Below are positions 1-7,863 of a stretch of 64,000 bases of DNA, one piece after another. The position numbers and the translations under genes are program-made. The stretch spans positions 41,549 through 105,548 of the forward strand of contig CALFVX010000006.1 in NCBI GenBank assembly GCA_937928765.1, written 5' to 3'. The number at the start of each line of letters is the position of its first letter. Positions within the stretch are counted from its first letter, which is position 1. The stretch comes from an uncultured Endomicrobiia bacterium (GTDB lineage: Bacteria; Elusimicrobiota; Endomicrobiia; DTEH01). The notes beneath the pieces are model-generated. The model saw only the letters and a program-made list of their open reading frames with translations. It was not told the DNA's origin and searched no databases.

Positions 1-72
1 TCATTAAAATTTTGTTTTTACAAAGATAAATATTATTTTTATTTACTAGCTTAAAAATTAAAGGAGACAAAA

Positions 73-1110
73 ATGACTACTGTAATACTTATAATGTTTG
101 CATTTGGTATTTTGATATTTATTCATGAATTAGGACATTTTATTGCAGCAAAAATTTTAAAAATTAAAGTTTTACAATTTTCTTTAGGTTTTGGAAAAGA
201 AATTTTAGGTAAGACAGTTAATGAAACAAGATATTCTTTGTGCATGTTACCTATAGGTGGTGCAGTGCGGCTTAAAGGAGAAAATATTGAAGAACTTGAT
301 TTAGAAGAAAACAGTTTTTTTGGTAAAAAATGGTATCAGAGAATTTTTGTAGTTGTTATGGGACCTGTGATGAATTATGTTTTGGCTGTTTTGATATTTA
401 CTTTTTTAGCATACTTTTTTGGTGTAGCAACATTTACTGGTGAACCTGTAATAGGTGAAATTTTAGAAGGTAAGCCTGCATATACTGCTGGTTTGAAAAG
501 TAAAGATAGGATTGTTTCAATAAATGGACAACAAATTACTACATGGACACAAATGGCTGAAATTATTAATTCTTCTGTAGATAAAAAATTAGTTTTAGAA
601 ATTTTAAGAGGAGATGAAAAACTAAAAATTGAAGTAACACCACAAAAAGATACTAATACACAACGAGGAATTATAGGTATTACTCCTGGATATGAAATTA
701 AAAAAGTAGGATTATTAGAGTCATTATATATAGGCATAAGCCAACCTATAGTGTTAAGTATATATTCTGTTAAATATCTATTCGATAAACTTATAAAATT
801 ACAAAGACCTGAAGTTGCAGGTCCGGTAGGTGTTGTGGAGGTTTTGTCAAAATCTGCAAAAAGTGGAATTGAAAGTTTTCTTTATACTTTGGGAGTAATC
901 TCTGCAATGTTAGGATTGTTTAATCTTTTTCCTGTGCCAATACTTGATGGTGGACATATATTTTTTGCTTTCATAGAAGGATTGATAACAAAAAAAATTC
1001 CTTCTAAAAAAGTTTTTGAAATAGCAAATATGATAGGATTAAGTATTGTATTATTTTTATTTTTTTTCGCTACATATAGTGATATATTAAGAATAATAAG
1101 CAAAAAATGA
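73..1110 (+). CDS. rseP: RseP-type site-2 intramembrane zinc metalloprotease
   Basis: The product is a membrane-embedded S2P-family protease that cleaves transmembrane substrates such as anti-sigma factors within the inner membrane. The HExxH zinc motif (HELGH) lies at residues 18-22 in the first membrane segment, and the third-ligand motif LDGGH is near residue 291. A single PDZ domain occupies about residues 115-200. At 345 residues it is shorter than the two-PDZ E. coli RseP (about 450) and matches the one-PDZ version common in other phyla. The start is supported by AAAGGAGA just upstream. The stop overlaps the kdsB start by 4 nt (ATGA), suggesting translational coupling. The family assignment is firm; the substrate is unknown. 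Confidence 0.95.
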   Translation: MTTVILIMFAFGILIFIHELGHFIAAKILKIKVLQFSLGFGKEILGKTVNETRYSLCMLPIGGAVRLKGENIEELDLEENSFFGKKWYQRIFVVVMGPVMNYVLAVLIFTFLAYFFGVATFTGEPVIGEILEGKPAYTAGLKSKDRIVSINGQQITTWTQMAEIINSSVDKKLVLEILRGDEKLKIEVTPQKDTNTQRGIIGITPGYEIKKVGLLESLYIGISQPIVLSIYSVKYLFDKLIKLQRPEVAGPVGVVEVLSKSAKSGIESFLYTLGVISAMLGLFNLFPVPILDGGHIFFAFIEGLITKKIPSKKVFEIANMIGLSIVLFLFFFATYSDILRIISKK

Positions 1111-1889
1111 AAAAAAATTTTGTTAAAGTTTTAGCAGTAATACCTGCAAGATATGCTTCTAAGAGGTTAAAAGCAAAACCTTTAGCTTTGATAAATAATA
1201 AACCAATGATACAATGGGTTTATGAAAATGTAAAAAAATGTGATTTAATAGACAAGGTAATTGTTGCAACTGACAATGAACAAATATTTAATATTGTAAA
1301 GAATTTTGGTGGCGAAGTTATGATGACTTCAAGAAAACATAGAAGTGGTTCTGACAGAGTAGCAGAAGTAGCAAAAAAAATTAATTCAGAGATTGTGTTA
1401 AATGTTCAAGGTGATGAACCAATGATAAGTAATCACATACTAAAAAAAGTTATTTTAGAATTTTATAAAAATAAATTTTTAAATATAGTCACTCCTATAT
1501 GTAGAATAAAATATTTTTCTGAACTTTTTGATACAAATTTTGTAAAAGTTGTAGTTGATAAAAATTGGTTTGCATTATACTTTAGCAGGTCAGTTATACC
1601 ATTTGTAAGAGACAAAATTGAATTTAATAAACAAAATTTTATAATAAAAAATAATGAGATATTAAATCAAAATATATTCTTTAGACATATAGGAGTTTAT
1701 GGATACAGAAAAAATTTTTTGTTTAAATTTTTATCATTACCTGAAGGGAAACTTGAAAAATTAGAAAAACTTGAACAATTAAGAATCTTAGAGTATGGAT
1801 ATAAAATAAAAACAGTTTTAGTTAATGAAAATCCTATTTCTGTAGATACGGAAGAGGATCTTAAAAAAGTAATAGAAATATTAAGATAA
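1107..1889 (+). CDS. kdsB: 3-deoxy-manno-octulosonate cytidylyltransferase (CMP-Kdo synthetase)
   Basis: KdsB activates Kdo with CTP to CMP-Kdo for lipid A-core assembly in the cytoplasm. The N-terminus carries the nucleotidyltransferase signature IPARYASKRLKAKPL, followed by a conserved VQGDEP metal-binding motif near residue 110. The C-terminal VDTEEDL segment is also typical of the family. At 260 residues it has the usual length. It overlaps rseP by 4 nt and is followed 25 nt later by kdsA, the preceding step in Kdo synthesis, so the two form a Kdo pair. The combination implies a Kdo-containing lipopolysaccharide. Confidence 0.95.
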   Translation: MKKNFVKVLAVIPARYASKRLKAKPLALINNKPMIQWVYENVKKCDLIDKVIVATDNEQIFNIVKNFGGEVMMTSRKHRSGSDRVAEVAKKINSEIVLNVQGDEPMISNHILKKVILEFYKNKFLNIVTPICRIKYFSELFDTNFVKVVVDKNWFALYFSRSVIPFVRDKIEFNKQNFIIKNNEILNQNIFFRHIGVYGYRKNFLFKFLSLPEGKLEKLEKLEQLRILEYGYKIKTVLVNENPISVDTEEDLKKVIEILR

Positions 1890-1914
1890 AAAATAATAAA
1901 AGGGTAGAATTTTT

Positions 1915-2736
1915 ATGAAAACTGTAGAATTATGCAATATAAAAATTGGTGAAAACGAACCTTTAGTTTTAATTGCAGGACCTTGTGTTATAGAATCAGA
2001 AAAAATAGTGATGCTAGTTGCAGAAAAAGTTAAAAAAATTACAGAGAAATTTAAAATTAATTATATTTTTAAATCTTCATATGATAAATCAAACCGTTCC
2101 TCAGTAGAAAATTATCGTGGTCCAGGATTAAAAAAAGGACTTGAAATTTTGGCTAAGGTTAAAAAAGAATTTGATGTTCCAGTTTTATCAGATGTGCATT
2201 GTAAAACAGAGATACCTTATGCAGCAGAAGTTTTAGATATTATACAAATTCCAGCATTTTTATGTATGCAGACAGATATTGTTGTAGAAGCAGCAAAAAC
2301 TAAGAAAGTTATAAATCTTAAAAAAGGACAGTTTATGGCTCCATGGGATATGAGAAAAGTTGTTTTGAAAGCACTTTCTGTAGGAAATGATAAGATTTTG
2401 TTAACAGAACGTGGAAGCGTTTTTGGATATAATAATATGATTTTTGATATTAGAAGTATCCCAATTATGCAACAAATAGGTTTTCCAGTTATAGTAGATG
2501 TTACACATATTGTTCGTATCCCTGGGCCTACTTCAAAAGAGTCTTCTGGAGGACAACCAGAATATATTTCTTTGTATAGTTATTCAGCTATAGCTGCAGG
2601 TGCAAACGGTTTGTTTATAGAAACACATCCTCAACCACAAGATGCGTTATGCGATGCTGCAAGTATGTTAAAGTTGGACTATCTTGAAAATATCCTTGAA
2701 AAAGTTTTAAAAATATATAAAATAGTAAAAAGTTAA
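1915..2736 (+). CDS. kdsA: 3-deoxy-8-phosphooctulonate synthase (Kdo-8-P synthase)
   Basis: KdsA condenses phosphoenolpyruvate with arabinose 5-phosphate to Kdo 8-phosphate. The sequence shows the DAHP/KDOP synthase TIM-barrel signatures: LIAGPCVIES near the N-terminus, FKSSYDKSNRSS for PEP/A5P binding, and DVTH with GGQPEY later on. The Cys in AGPCV matches the metal-dependent class of KdsA, although the metal dependence itself cannot be proven by eye. At 273 residues it is of usual length. It lies 25 nt after kdsB, with AAAGGGTAG about 10 nt before the ATG. Confidence 0.95.
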   Translation: MKTVELCNIKIGENEPLVLIAGPCVIESEKIVMLVAEKVKKITEKFKINYIFKSSYDKSNRSSVENYRGPGLKKGLEILAKVKKEFDVPVLSDVHCKTEIPYAAEVLDIIQIPAFLCMQTDIVVEAAKTKKVINLKKGQFMAPWDMRKVVLKALSVGNDKILLTERGSVFGYNNMIFDIRSIPIMQQIGFPVIVDVTHIVRIPGPTSKESSGGQPEYISLYSYSAIAAGANGLFIETHPQPQDALCDAASMLKLDYLENILEKVLKIYKIVKS

Positions 2737-2771
2737 GTTAATAAAAGATTTTTAAAAAATAAGGAGGATTT

Positions 2772-3692
2772 ATGAGAAAAAAATTTTTTGGTGTCATATT
2801 TTTAATTTTTACTTTTTTGTTCATAAATTTGTCTGCACAGATAGAACAACAAACTAAAAGTTCGTCTAATATAGAAGTTGAAACGATGAAAATGGGAACA
2901 TTACCTGTTGTAGCTAAAGTTGGTAAAAGAAATATTACATATCAAGATTTATTTAATAGATTGTGGAAAACAAACGGATACCAAGTTCTTAATCAGATGG
3001 TTTATGAAATTCTTATTGAAGAAGAAGCAAAAAATTTAAATATTAAAGTAGATCAAAAAGAAATGAATGAACGCTTAGAAGATTTTAAAAAACAATTTAG
3101 AGATGAACAAGCATATAATTTGTGGTTAACACAAAATTCTATCACAGAAGAAGATTTAAAAAAACAAATTGAATTTCATGTTTTACAAGAAAAACTTATA
3201 ATCAAAGCAAAAAAAATTTCTGTTTCAGAGAAGGAAATAAAAGATTTTTTTGAATCAAACAAAGAGAATCTTGCAGTTCCTGAACAGATAAAATGTAGGC
3301 ATATATTAGTTAAAACAAAAGAGCAAGCAGATGATATTTTGTTGTCACTTCGTGCTGGAGCTGATTTTTCTGTTATAGCTAAAGCAAAATCAGAAGATAT
3401 TGCAACTAAAGAAAAAGGTGGTGATTTAGGTTATATTACTAAAGGCATTTTATTGCCAGAATTAGAAGAGATTGTTTTTAAATTAAAAGTTGGTGAAATA
3501 ACCGAACCAATAAAAACAAATTTAGGTTATCACATACTTAAAGTAGAAGATAAAAAAGGTAAAATAGAAGCAAAGTTTGATAAACAAATAAAAGAAAAGA
3601 TATCAAAATTTTTGTTCCAACAAAAAATTTCTTCTCAGTTACCCTCATATATAGAAGAATTAAAAAACAAAACAGAAATAATTGTATATTAA
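2772..3692 (+). CDS. Periplasmic parvulin-type peptidyl-prolyl isomerase (SurA/PrsA-like foldase)
   Basis: This is a predicted exported foldase for envelope proteins. Residues 1-22 form a signal peptide ending near NLSAQ. A SurA_N-like helical region follows to about residue 160, and a single rotamase domain covers about residues 170-265, with the typical CRHILVKTKEQAD, GGDLGYI and GYHILKV blocks. It has one PPIase domain where E. coli SurA has two, so it is nearer PrsA or single-domain SurA proteins. AAGGAGG precedes the ATG. It is immediately followed by cysK (2 nt gap). In an organism with this many predicted barrels, a chaperone role in outer-membrane assembly is a reasonable inference. 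Confidence 0.88.
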   Translation: MRKKFFGVIFLIFTFLFINLSAQIEQQTKSSSNIEVETMKMGTLPVVAKVGKRNITYQDLFNRLWKTNGYQVLNQMVYEILIEEEAKNLNIKVDQKEMNERLEDFKKQFRDEQAYNLWLTQNSITEEDLKKQIEFHVLQEKLIIKAKKISVSEKEIKDFFESNKENLAVPEQIKCRHILVKTKEQADDILLSLRAGADFSVIAKAKSEDIATKEKGGDLGYITKGILLPELEEIVFKLKVGEITEPIKTNLGYHILKVEDKKGKIEAKFDKQIKEKISKFLFQQKISSQLPSYIEELKNKTEIIVY

Positions 3693-3694
3693 TA

Positions 3695-4642
3695 ATGACT
3701 GTATACGAAAATAATAAAATAAAAAAAAGTGGTATAAAACCGGCAAACAATGTTTTAGAACTTATCTTTAACACTCCCATTGTGAGATTAAATCGTATTG
3801 TAGAACCTGATATGGCAAATGTTTATGCTAAATTAGAATTTTTCACACCAGGAGGAAGTCTAAAGGATAGAATCGCACTTGCAATGATTGAAGATGCAGA
3901 AAAAAAAGAACTTATAAATTCTCAAACAGTTATTGTAGAAGCAACAACTGCTAATACAGGCATTTCTACTGCATTAGTTTGTGCAGTAAAAGGATATAAA
4001 TGTATTCTTGTAATGCCAAAATCTATGAATATTGAAATAAAGAAAATTTTTGAGATATTTGGTGCAGAGGTTGTTTTAACTTCAGAAGAAGAAGGTATAC
4101 AGGGTGCTGTTAAAAAAGCAGAAGAAATTTCTAAAAATACTAAAAATAGCTTTATGTTGCAACAATTTAAAAATTCTACAAATCCAGAAATTCATAGAGA
4201 AACTACTGCACAAGAAATTTTGTCTTCTATGAGTGGTGAGATAGATGCTTTTGTTGCAGGTATTGGTACAGGAGGAACTATTACAGGCGTAGGCGAAATT
4301 CTTAAAAGAAAGAATAATAACATAAAAATTATAGCTGTAGAACCTGAAAATTCTGCAGTTTTATCTGGCAAAGAACCAGGAACACATAAAATTCAAGGTA
4401 TAGGCGCAGGATTTATACCTGAAGTGTTGAATAGATCAATAATAGATGAAATAATAACTGTTTCAGATGAAGATGCTTACCAAACAGCTAAAAAACTTGC
4501 AATTTTAGAAGGCGTTTTTTGTGGTCCTTCCTCAGCAGCTGCATGTTTTGCTGCTTTAAAAATAGCAAAAGAGTTATCTAAAGGTAAAAAAGTTGTCACA
4601 ATCTTTCCTGATAAAGCTGAAAGATACATAAGTATGCTATAA
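3695..4642 (+). CDS. cysK: Cysteine synthase (O-acetylserine sulfhydrylase family)
   Basis: The product is a fold-type II PLP enzyme that makes cysteine from O-acetylserine and sulfide. The PLP lysine lies in GGSLKDR (about residue 55). The asparagine loop reads TTANTG, where most CysK proteins have TSGNTG, a mild deviation in the substrate loop. GTGGTITG forms the phosphate-binding loop and GPSSAAA the C-terminal motif. At 315 residues it has the usual length. The ATG follows the foldase stop by 2 nt. A cystathionine beta-synthase-like specificity cannot be excluded because of the altered loop. Confidence 0.87.
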   Translation: MTVYENNKIKKSGIKPANNVLELIFNTPIVRLNRIVEPDMANVYAKLEFFTPGGSLKDRIALAMIEDAEKKELINSQTVIVEATTANTGISTALVCAVKGYKCILVMPKSMNIEIKKIFEIFGAEVVLTSEEEGIQGAVKKAEEISKNTKNSFMLQQFKNSTNPEIHRETTAQEILSSMSGEIDAFVAGIGTGGTITGVGEILKRKNNNIKIIAVEPENSAVLSGKEPGTHKIQGIGAGFIPEVLNRSIIDEIITVSDEDAYQTAKKLAILEGVFCGPSSAAACFAALKIAKELSKGKKVVTIFPDKAERYISML

Positions 4643-4664
4643 AATTAATGTGAGAAAATTTTTA

Positions 4665-4680
4665 TGTGATTTTAGTCACT
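4665..4680 (+). promoter_or_regulatory. CRP/FNR-type operator upstream of FecR gene 1
   Basis: The sequence TGTGA-TTTTAG-TCACT fits the CRP/FNR-family half-site pair with a 6-nt spacer. It lies immediately upstream of a promoter. The 26 nt beginning at this site differ at only two positions from the 26 nt upstream of the second FecR gene at 46234. Confidence 0.7.
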
Positions 4681-4685
4681 TTATG

Positions 4686-4714
4686 TTGTCTTTTAATCTA
4701 AAATGTTTTATATA
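4686..4714 (+). promoter_or_regulatory. Predicted sigma-70-type promoter of FecR gene 1
   Basis: A -35-like TTGTCT (4686-4691) is separated by 17 nt from a -10-like TATATA (4709-4714). The -35 starts exactly 21 nt after the first base of the operator, as at the promoters at 7787 and 46255. The leader to the ATG would be about 190 nt long. Confidence 0.6.
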
Positions 4715-4774
4715 AAAAATTAGAAGAAACATTTAAACTTTTTAGTTTGATTTTATTAAACTTTGATAGCCTTC

Positions 4775-4807
4775 TATCAAGATCTGATAAAATTATGTGT
4801 ATATAAA
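4775..4807 (+). promoter_or_regulatory. Second promoter-like element, TATCAAGAT-N14-TGTATATAAA
   Basis: TATCAAGAT (4775-4783) and an extended -10-like TGTATATAAA (4798-4807) are separated by 14 nt. The same two blocks with the same spacing occur at 49136-49168, before the second barrel gene. An inverted repeat TTGATAG-CCTT-CTATCAA (4763-4780) overlaps the first block and could be an operator. Confidence 0.45.
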
Positions 4808-4913
4808 CATTTTAATTTATAAATTCTTAATATGATGGAATTTATTAGAGATTTTATTGATAGTAGAAATTTAAAAAAGTTAACAGAACTTTTGATTTTT
4901 GGAGGTGTTAAAA

Positions 4914-6419
4914 ATGAGTAAAAAAATAAGTTTTTTTATAATTGTTTGTTTTATTTTTAACTTATATTATTTATCTTTTGCAGAAGAAAAAAAAATGGCT
5001 GTTATACAAAAAATTTATGGCAAAGTTGAAATATATAGTGATGGCAAATGGCAAAATGCAACTGTTGGAAAAGTTTTGTTGATGAGTGATATTATAAAAA
5101 CAGATAAATCTGCTTTTTGTATTATTCTTCTTGAAGATGGACATATTGTGAAAATTTCTGCTAATTCAGAAGTTTCAGTTTCTTTTTTATTATCTGAAAA
5201 AATAGAAATTAAATTAATAAATGGTAAACTACGTGCTAAAGTTTCAAAATTACAACCTAAAAAAGAATTTAATGTGATTACTCCTACATCTGTTTGTGCA
5301 GTAAGAGGAACAGATTTTTTAGTTGAATATCAAGATGGCATTACAAAAGTTGAAGTTTATGAAGGTTTTGTTGAAGCCAAAGAAGTATATACTGCGATAG
5401 GTGTTTTGATTAAAGAAGGTGAGTTTACTGTTATTGAACCAAAAAAAGCTCCAGAAATACCAGCTGAAATTCCTCAAGAGAGAAAAAAAGAAATACAAAA
5501 AGAAGATATTTCTTTAGATACGCAAGAAGAAAAAGATATTCAAACTAAAATAGAAGTTGAAAAAGAAATTTTTTATGATATTTCAAAAGAAGCAGTAATA
5601 AAGCGTGCCAATAGAGAGATTAAACTTGCTGAATATCAACAAGGTAAATCAATAATAGATGTTTTTGGCAACAGAGTACGTATTGAAGAATATATAGTAA
5701 GACAACAAAAAAATCAGTTTAAATATGTAGTTTTGAATTCTCGTGAAAATAGGTTTGATTTTGGCAAAATTATTTTTACTTTTAATAAAAATTTACCAGA
5801 AGATTTGTCAACTGTGGCAAAAAATATGTTTGAACATTACGGTAGTCAAAAGCCAGAATATGTGCTTAAAGAGATTCATTCTGTAGTATCTAATACTGTT
5901 GATCAGATAAATGAAACAGCTTTTGGAGGAGATATGTTTGCAGACAATCCTTCAAATCCGTCTTATTGGAGACATTATTTTAAAGAATATAATTTTTATA
6001 TAAACAATAAACTTAGATGGAATTATACTTCTGTAGTAAGCGGTGATAGAATTACAAAAATTAAATTTAGTTATTTTGATATAAACGGTAATACTATCTC
6101 AGCGCCAGAGTCAATTTTTGAGATGCCATCAGGAGATAATTTTTTTCATTTTAGAGAAAAAAATACATATTCTGATAGAGTATGGATTTCAAAAGATACA
6201 TATATAATTGATGACAACGGCAAGATTTTAACAACAGAAAATTTGCAAGAATGGTCATCTGAAAATATTAATCAAAAAGCAAAAGAATTAAATTTTGAGT
6301 TAGTATATAGATCAAACGAATTTAATGGGTTGGACAATAAAATTGATTTAGTATATTCTTCTAAATTACTAATTGATTCTGGTATTTTAAACTTACCTGC
6401 GCCAAAAGAAAAAAAATAA
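4914..6419 (+). CDS. FecR-domain secreted/periplasmic protein 1
   Basis: Residues 1-25 form a signal peptide. A FecR domain follows at about residues 35-165: NGKLRAKVSKL leads into the hallmark VRGTDF and then VEVYEGFVE. A Lys/Glu-rich linker covers about residues 175-220. The last 280 residues form a domain that I do not recognise but that is shared with the FecR protein at 46526; for example QQGKSIIDVFGNRVRIEE here matches FQSGRTLRDVHGNLTRVE there. I use the ATG at 4914 rather than the TTG at 4899 because GGAGGTG lies at 4901-4907. Classical FecR proteins sit in the inner membrane and sense TonB receptors. Here there is no sigma factor or receptor nearby, so a signalling role is only a guess. 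It opens surface module 1. Confidence 0.8.
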   Translation: MSKKISFFIIVCFIFNLYYLSFAEEKKMAVIQKIYGKVEIYSDGKWQNATVGKVLLMSDIIKTDKSAFCIILLEDGHIVKISANSEVSVSFLLSEKIEIKLINGKLRAKVSKLQPKKEFNVITPTSVCAVRGTDFLVEYQDGITKVEVYEGFVEAKEVYTAIGVLIKEGEFTVIEPKKAPEIPAEIPQERKKEIQKEDISLDTQEEKDIQTKIEVEKEIFYDISKEAVIKRANREIKLAEYQQGKSIIDVFGNRVRIEEYIVRQQKNQFKYVVLNSRENRFDFGKIIFTFNKNLPEDLSTVAKNMFEHYGSQKPEYVLKEIHSVVSNTVDQINETAFGGDMFADNPSNPSYWRHYFKEYNFYINNKLRWNYTSVVSGDRITKIKFSYFDINGNTISAPESIFEMPSGDNFFHFREKNTYSDRVWISKDTYIIDDNGKILTTENLQEWSSENINQKAKELNFELVYRSNEFNGLDNKIDLVYSSKLLIDSGILNLPAPKEKK

Positions 6420-6497
6420 TTTAAAATCCTTCTTTTGTATTTTGTTATTTTTTGGTTAAATTAAAAAATATTTAATATTTTAAAAAGGGGGAATGAT

Positions 6498-7730
6498 GTG
6501 AAAAATAAAGTTTATATAATAAGTTTAATTTTGTTATTTTCAAATATTTTGTTTTCTGAAATAAAAATTGTTCCTATAATAAAAAGTAGTCTTCTTTTAG
6601 GACAGTATTTTTTTGAAAATGAAAATGGTTCTTTAGGTGGTAATATAAATTTTTTTATTTCTCCCACTATAAACTTTTCAGAAAACATAGCAATTTTGCC
6701 AATGATTTCGCTGGATTATTCTACAACAAAAGATGTTAGAGAACTTGTTGGCGGAGGAACTTTAACACAGGAAAATTTAAGTTTGGGCCCTTTTAATATA
6801 AAATTTGTGTATAAAATATCTTCTGATTTAAAATTTAAATTAAAAACAGGATATAAGATTGAATATATAAAAGAAACTAAAGATGAAAAATGGCAAAAAG
6901 GTCTTTTTGATTATAATAAATTTATATCAGGTGCTGAAGTTGAAAAAGTTTTTACAAAAAAAATTTCTTTCCGAGGGAGTTTTGATTATTATATTATAAA
7001 GTATCCAAACTATCAAACATTAGTTTCTCAAAATGAATATCAGGTTTCTTTAGATACTACAACTTATAGTGAGATTTCTAAAAATGCAGGAAAAAATGTT
7101 CTTGATTATGACACAATAGATATTCTTTTGGAATCATCTTTATTTTTTACACAAAATATCATTAGTAAGATTTTTTATAATTTTTCATTAAAAAATTTTT
7201 CTGACCAACATATTGTCCAAAATAACGGAAGTTTTAGTAATGAATTAAGAAAGGATTTAAGTAATATTTTAGGTTTAAATATAAATTTTGATTTTGAAAG
7301 AATAAAAATATTTTTTGTTAATTATATTAAGATTTATTCTTCAAACCAGAATTCTTATGATGTGTCATTTGTAAAATTTATTCCTCGTTCTTATGATTAT
7401 TTTGAAAACACATTTTCGCCATCATCAAGTTTTTATTTTGGCAGAAATCCTTATATGATATTAAATTTATATTTTGATATTTCTTACAGATTATATTTAG
7501 AACGGCTTGCACAGGATATTTCGGGTAATTATACTTTAGATAAAATCTGGCAAACAGAAGATGTTTTTGGTTTTAATTTTTGCTACCCGTTAGAAAATTT
7601 TGTTAAAGGATTATCAGCTAAATTGAGTTGGAATCATAATTTTGTGTCATCAAATATGAAATACGAAAAGTTTTATAAGTATAACTATACCGCATATAAT
7701 TATTTTTTAGGTTTTGAATACAGATTTTAA
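6498..7730 (+). CDS. Predicted outer-membrane beta-barrel protein, module 1
   Basis: The protein has a signal peptide (residues 1-20, ending near ILFSE) followed by alternating amphipathic strands rich in Tyr, Phe and Asn, and ends in the aromatic FEYRF typical of outer-membrane barrels. The GTG start at 6498 is chosen because AAGGGGG lies 7 nt upstream and the nearby ATGs are out of frame. The C-terminal SSNMKYEKFYKYNYTAYN is closely matched by SSNMKFEKYYPYNYSAHY in the barrel at 49294, so the two are paralogues. Both follow a FecR gene and precede a secreted protein with a sorting-type tail. The function is unknown. Confidence 0.75.
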   Translation: MKNKVYIISLILLFSNILFSEIKIVPIIKSSLLLGQYFFENENGSLGGNINFFISPTINFSENIAILPMISLDYSTTKDVRELVGGGTLTQENLSLGPFNIKFVYKISSDLKFKLKTGYKIEYIKETKDEKWQKGLFDYNKFISGAEVEKVFTKKISFRGSFDYYIIKYPNYQTLVSQNEYQVSLDTTTYSEISKNAGKNVLDYDTIDILLESSLFFTQNIISKIFYNFSLKNFSDQHIVQNNGSFSNELRKDLSNILGLNINFDFERIKIFFVNYIKIYSSNQNSYDVSFVKFIPRSYDYFENTFSPSSSFYFGRNPYMILNLYFDISYRLYLERLAQDISGNYTLDKIWQTEDVFGFNFCYPLENFVKGLSAKLSWNHNFVSSNMKYEKFYKYNYTAYNYFLGFEYRF

Positions 7731-7736
7731 AATTTT

Positions 7737-7752
7737 TGTGGTTTTTATCACA
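7737..7752 (+). promoter_or_regulatory. CRP/FNR-type operator, distal site for cargo gene 1
   Basis: TGTGG-TTTTTA-TCACA differs at one base from the perfect palindrome found 29 bp downstream. Two sites in tandem suggest stronger or cooperative regulation of the gene at 7864. Confidence 0.55.
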
Positions 7753-7765
7753 ATATAAAATTTTC

Positions 7766-7781
7766 TGTGATAAATATCACA
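7766..7781 (+). promoter_or_regulatory. CRP/FNR-type operator, proximal site for cargo gene 1
   Basis: TGTGA-TAAATA-TCACA is a perfect CRP-type half-site pair. Its first base lies exactly 21 nt before the -35 box at 7787, the same geometry as at 4665 and 46234. Confidence 0.72.
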
Positions 7782-7786
7782 TAAAA

Positions 7787-7815
7787 TTGATTTTTTTGAA
7801 TATGATATTTATATA
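7787..7815 (+). promoter_or_regulatory. Predicted promoter of cargo gene 1
   Basis: TTGATT (-35, 7787-7792) and TATATA (-10, 7810-7815) are separated by 17 nt. The spacing matches the two FecR promoters. The leader to the ATG at 7864 would be about 40 nt. Confidence 0.6.
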
Positions 7816-7863
7816 TTATAATTGTAGATTAAAAATTTTTCAATAAGGGGGTTTAAAAATTTT

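Noticed and set aside
4899-4913. TTG start of the FecR gene from the ORF track
   Set aside because: The Shine-Dalgarno GGAGGTG lies inside this extension, so the ATG at 4914 is the better start.
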